In this document: in pieces, positions 6,100-7,318 of the stretch | How positions within the stretch are numbered: position 1 is the stretch's first letter | Layout of the letters: each line of letters starts with the position of its first letter | Origin: Patescibacteria group bacterium | Lineage (GTDB): Bacteria; Patescibacteriota; Minisyncoccia; Phycocordibacterales; JAGLOS01 | Reading direction: 5' to 3' | DNA: 7,318 nt | Assembly (NCBI GenBank): GCA_018814635.1 | Contig: JAHIYV010000041.1 | Coordinates: forward strand, 1 to 7,318 | Made by a program: the position numbers and the translations under genes | Notes under the pieces: generated by a model | The model's database searches: none | What the model was told of the DNA's origin: nothing | Seen by the model: the letters and a program-made list of their open reading frames with translations, nothing else

Positions 6100-6912
6100 T
6101 TATTTTTTGACTTGTTTATTTTTTAAATTTTTATCCAATTCCTCAAATCTTTTAATTGATAAATCAAGATATTCTTTTTCTGTATCAATACCGATAAAGT
6201 TTCTGTCATATAAGTACGAAGCTAACCCTGTTGTTGAGCTACCAGTGAAAGGATCAAGGATTAGGTCGCCTTTATTGGTACTTGCCAAAACAATTCTTCT
6301 CAATAAAGTCGACGGTTTTTGTGTCGGGTGCTTGCCAAATTTTTTTTCAATAGGTTTTGGGGTGTTTATCGACCAAACAGACCTCATTTGTAAACCTGGT
6401 TTTTTAATTTGATCTTCTGACCAATCGCCATTTTTCATAAGATCATAATTGAAAGTATGTTTAGCTTTCTTTTCTTTTCTTGCCCACAATAAAGTTTCGT
6501 GGCTGGCTGTAAAAAAACGACAACTTAAATTCGGCGAAGCATTTGGCTTAAACCATGAAATATCATTAAGAATATGAAATTTTTTAACTTCTAAGGCAAA
6601 ACCGCATTGATAAATTGAGTGGTATGTTCCACTAATCCAAATTGTTCCATTTGGTTTTAAGACTCGTCTACATGCGTCAATCCACAACAAATGAAATTCA
6701 AAGTTCTTTTTTAATCCATTACTTAAATCCCAATCACCTTTTTTCACACTAACCATTTTACCATTTTGACAAGTAAAACTCCCGCTAGACAAAAAGTAAG
6801 GTGGATCAGCAAAAATCATATCAACTGAATTTTCAGGGAGCTCGCTTAAAATATCCAAGCAATTTGCTTTATAAAGTTTAAATTTTGGTTTTTCGTAATA
6901 TGGTTTACTCAT
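6100..6912 (-). CDS. dpnA: DpnA-like (M2.DpnII) adenine-N6 DNA methyltransferase
   Basis: It should transfer a methyl group from S-adenosylmethionine to adenine in GATC, shielding host DNA from the adjacent endonuclease. The 270 residues show the beta-class order: catalytic motif DPPY (36-39) in MIFADPPYFLSSGSF, the putative target-recognition region in the middle (about 40-195, including NLSCRFFTASHETLLWARK), HPTQKP (195-200), and the S-adenosylmethionine-binding DPFTGSSTTG (220-229), then FIGIDTEKEYL. The usual FxGxG reads FTGSS, a tolerated variant. Segments such as KPNGTIWISG and PNLSCRFFT closely recall pneumococcal DpnA, which also methylates single-stranded DNA. The start is 7 bases after the M50 protease stop, and I see no separate promoter, so it is probably cotranscribed with the protease. 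No Dam-like (DpnM) second methylase is visible in the window. Confidence 0.9.
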   Translation of the reverse strand: MSKPYYEKPKFKLYKANCLDILSELPENSVDMIFADPPYFLSSGSFTCQNGKMVSVKKGDWDLSNGLKKNFEFHLLWIDACRRVLKPNGTIWISGTYHSIYQCGFALEVKKFHILNDISWFKPNASPNLSCRFFTASHETLLWARKEKKAKHTFNYDLMKNGDWSEDQIKKPGLQMRSVWSINTPKPIEKKFGKHPTQKPSTLLRRIVLASTNKGDLILDPFTGSSTTGLASYLYDRNFIGIDTEKEYLDLSIKRFEELDKNLKNKQVKK

Positions 6913-6919
6913 AATCTAA

Positions 6920-7318
6920 TCAAAAAAATGGGATTCCTGCTCCTACTAAAATTGTAAACAAGAAATTGATGATTGGTGAAATAAAACTCCCTGCGGAGAA
7001 AATAATTATTAACAACACAAACAACCCATATCGTTCAAGCATTTCTTGAATATGATAAAATTTATATGGCAAAATCGCGAAAAGTACTTTTGAACCATCA
7101 AGCGGAGGAACAGGTATCATATTAAATACAGCCAAAACAAGATTTATCAAGACAATGACGCTAAAAATTTCAAGGAAAGAGGAAGACATACCCGCGCCCA
7201 CCCCAAATCTAATTAAGAGGCCAAACACAATAGCTATAAAGATGTTAGAAAGTGGACCAGCAAGCGCGACAATAGCTGGGCCATATCGTCCTTTTCGCAA
7301 ATTATATGGATTATATGG
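6920..7318 (-). CDS. M50-family (site-2-protease-like) membrane metalloprotease, 3' part
   Basis: The visible C-terminal 132 residues belong to the zinc metalloprotease family that cleaves within the membrane. They begin PYNPYNLRKGRYG, matching the NPYNLR-type segment before the conserved AGPLSN (GPLSN about residue 22-26 of the visible part). They also contain NMIPVPPLDGSKV, whose Asp is the third zinc ligand in this family. The HExxH motif must lie beyond the right edge. Three or more hydrophobic segments are evident (around AIVALAGPLSNIFIAIVFG, FSVIVLINLVLAVFN and FVLLIIIFSAG). The frame stays open to base 7318; a TTG at 7298-7300 is an internal leucine, not the start. The substrate is unknown. 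The gene ends TGA at 6920-6922, just ahead of the methyltransferase. Confidence 0.88.
   Translation of the reverse strand, partial: PYNPYNLRKGRYGPAIVALAGPLSNIFIAIVFGLLIRFGVGAGMSSSFLEIFSVIVLINLVLAVFNMIPVPPLDGSKVLFAILPYKFYHIQEMLERYGLFVLLIIIFSAGSFISPIINFLFTILVGAGIPFF

Noticed and set aside
5045..6922. Terminal repeats or attachment sites bounding the restriction-modification genes
   Set aside because: Only six- to seven-base matches such as ATGGGA near 5165-5170 and 6928-6933 were found, which is within chance.
7298..7318. TTG start for the M50 gene and a DNA direct repeat CCATATAAT
   Set aside because: The frame is open to the edge and encodes PYNPYN followed by LRKG, a family-like segment, so the repeat is coding and the gene continues beyond the window.

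Overview
The window looks like a chromosomal piece from a small-genome, A+T-rich bacterium, most likely a Patescibacteria (CPR, Parcubacteria-like) member. This rests on recalled resemblance rather than a search: the opening of EF-G, the IS30-type transposase fragment (HLTKEERFCVEKLLK) and the general lack of Shine-Dalgarno sites all fit. The standard genetic code works throughout, because every long gene reads through without in-frame TGA. Every gene is on the minus strand, so transcription runs from high to low coordinates.

Right part (about 7318 to 5175): the 3' portion of an M50 (site-2-protease-like) membrane metalloprotease runs in from the window edge. Seven bases after its stop comes a beta-class adenine DNA methyltransferase resembling DpnA (M2.DpnII). 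One base after that stop comes a DpnII-family restriction endonuclease. Together they form a compact, probably GATC-specific type II restriction-modification system, packed behind the protease gene with no separate promoter that I can see.

Middle (5174 to 1847): the str-type translation cluster rpsL (S12), rpsG (S7) and fusA (EF-G). rpsL and rpsG lack Shine-Dalgarno sites and share an identical 13-base leader just ahead of their start codons. A hairpin lies between them where E. coli S7 autoregulates. fusA has a near-consensus sigma-70-type promoter of its own. tuf does not follow fusA.

Left part (1846 to 1): a gene-poor 437-bp gap holds a REP/MITE-like multi-hairpin element, a second long inverted repeat, a palindrome, and a 68-codon open stretch that may be a gene remnant. 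Then comes a secreted or membrane-anchored L,D-transpeptidase (SH3-like plus YkuD), whose signal peptide may depend on a homopolymer A-run. At the left edge is the 5' part of an IS30-family transposase with a one-base frameshift, cut off by the window.

I found no wholly new multi-gene system. The most interesting items are the shared rpsL/rpsG leader, the strand-biased folded repeat downstream of fusA, the A-run at the start of the transpeptidase gene, and the single-methyltransferase DpnII-type system set against a ribosomal operon.
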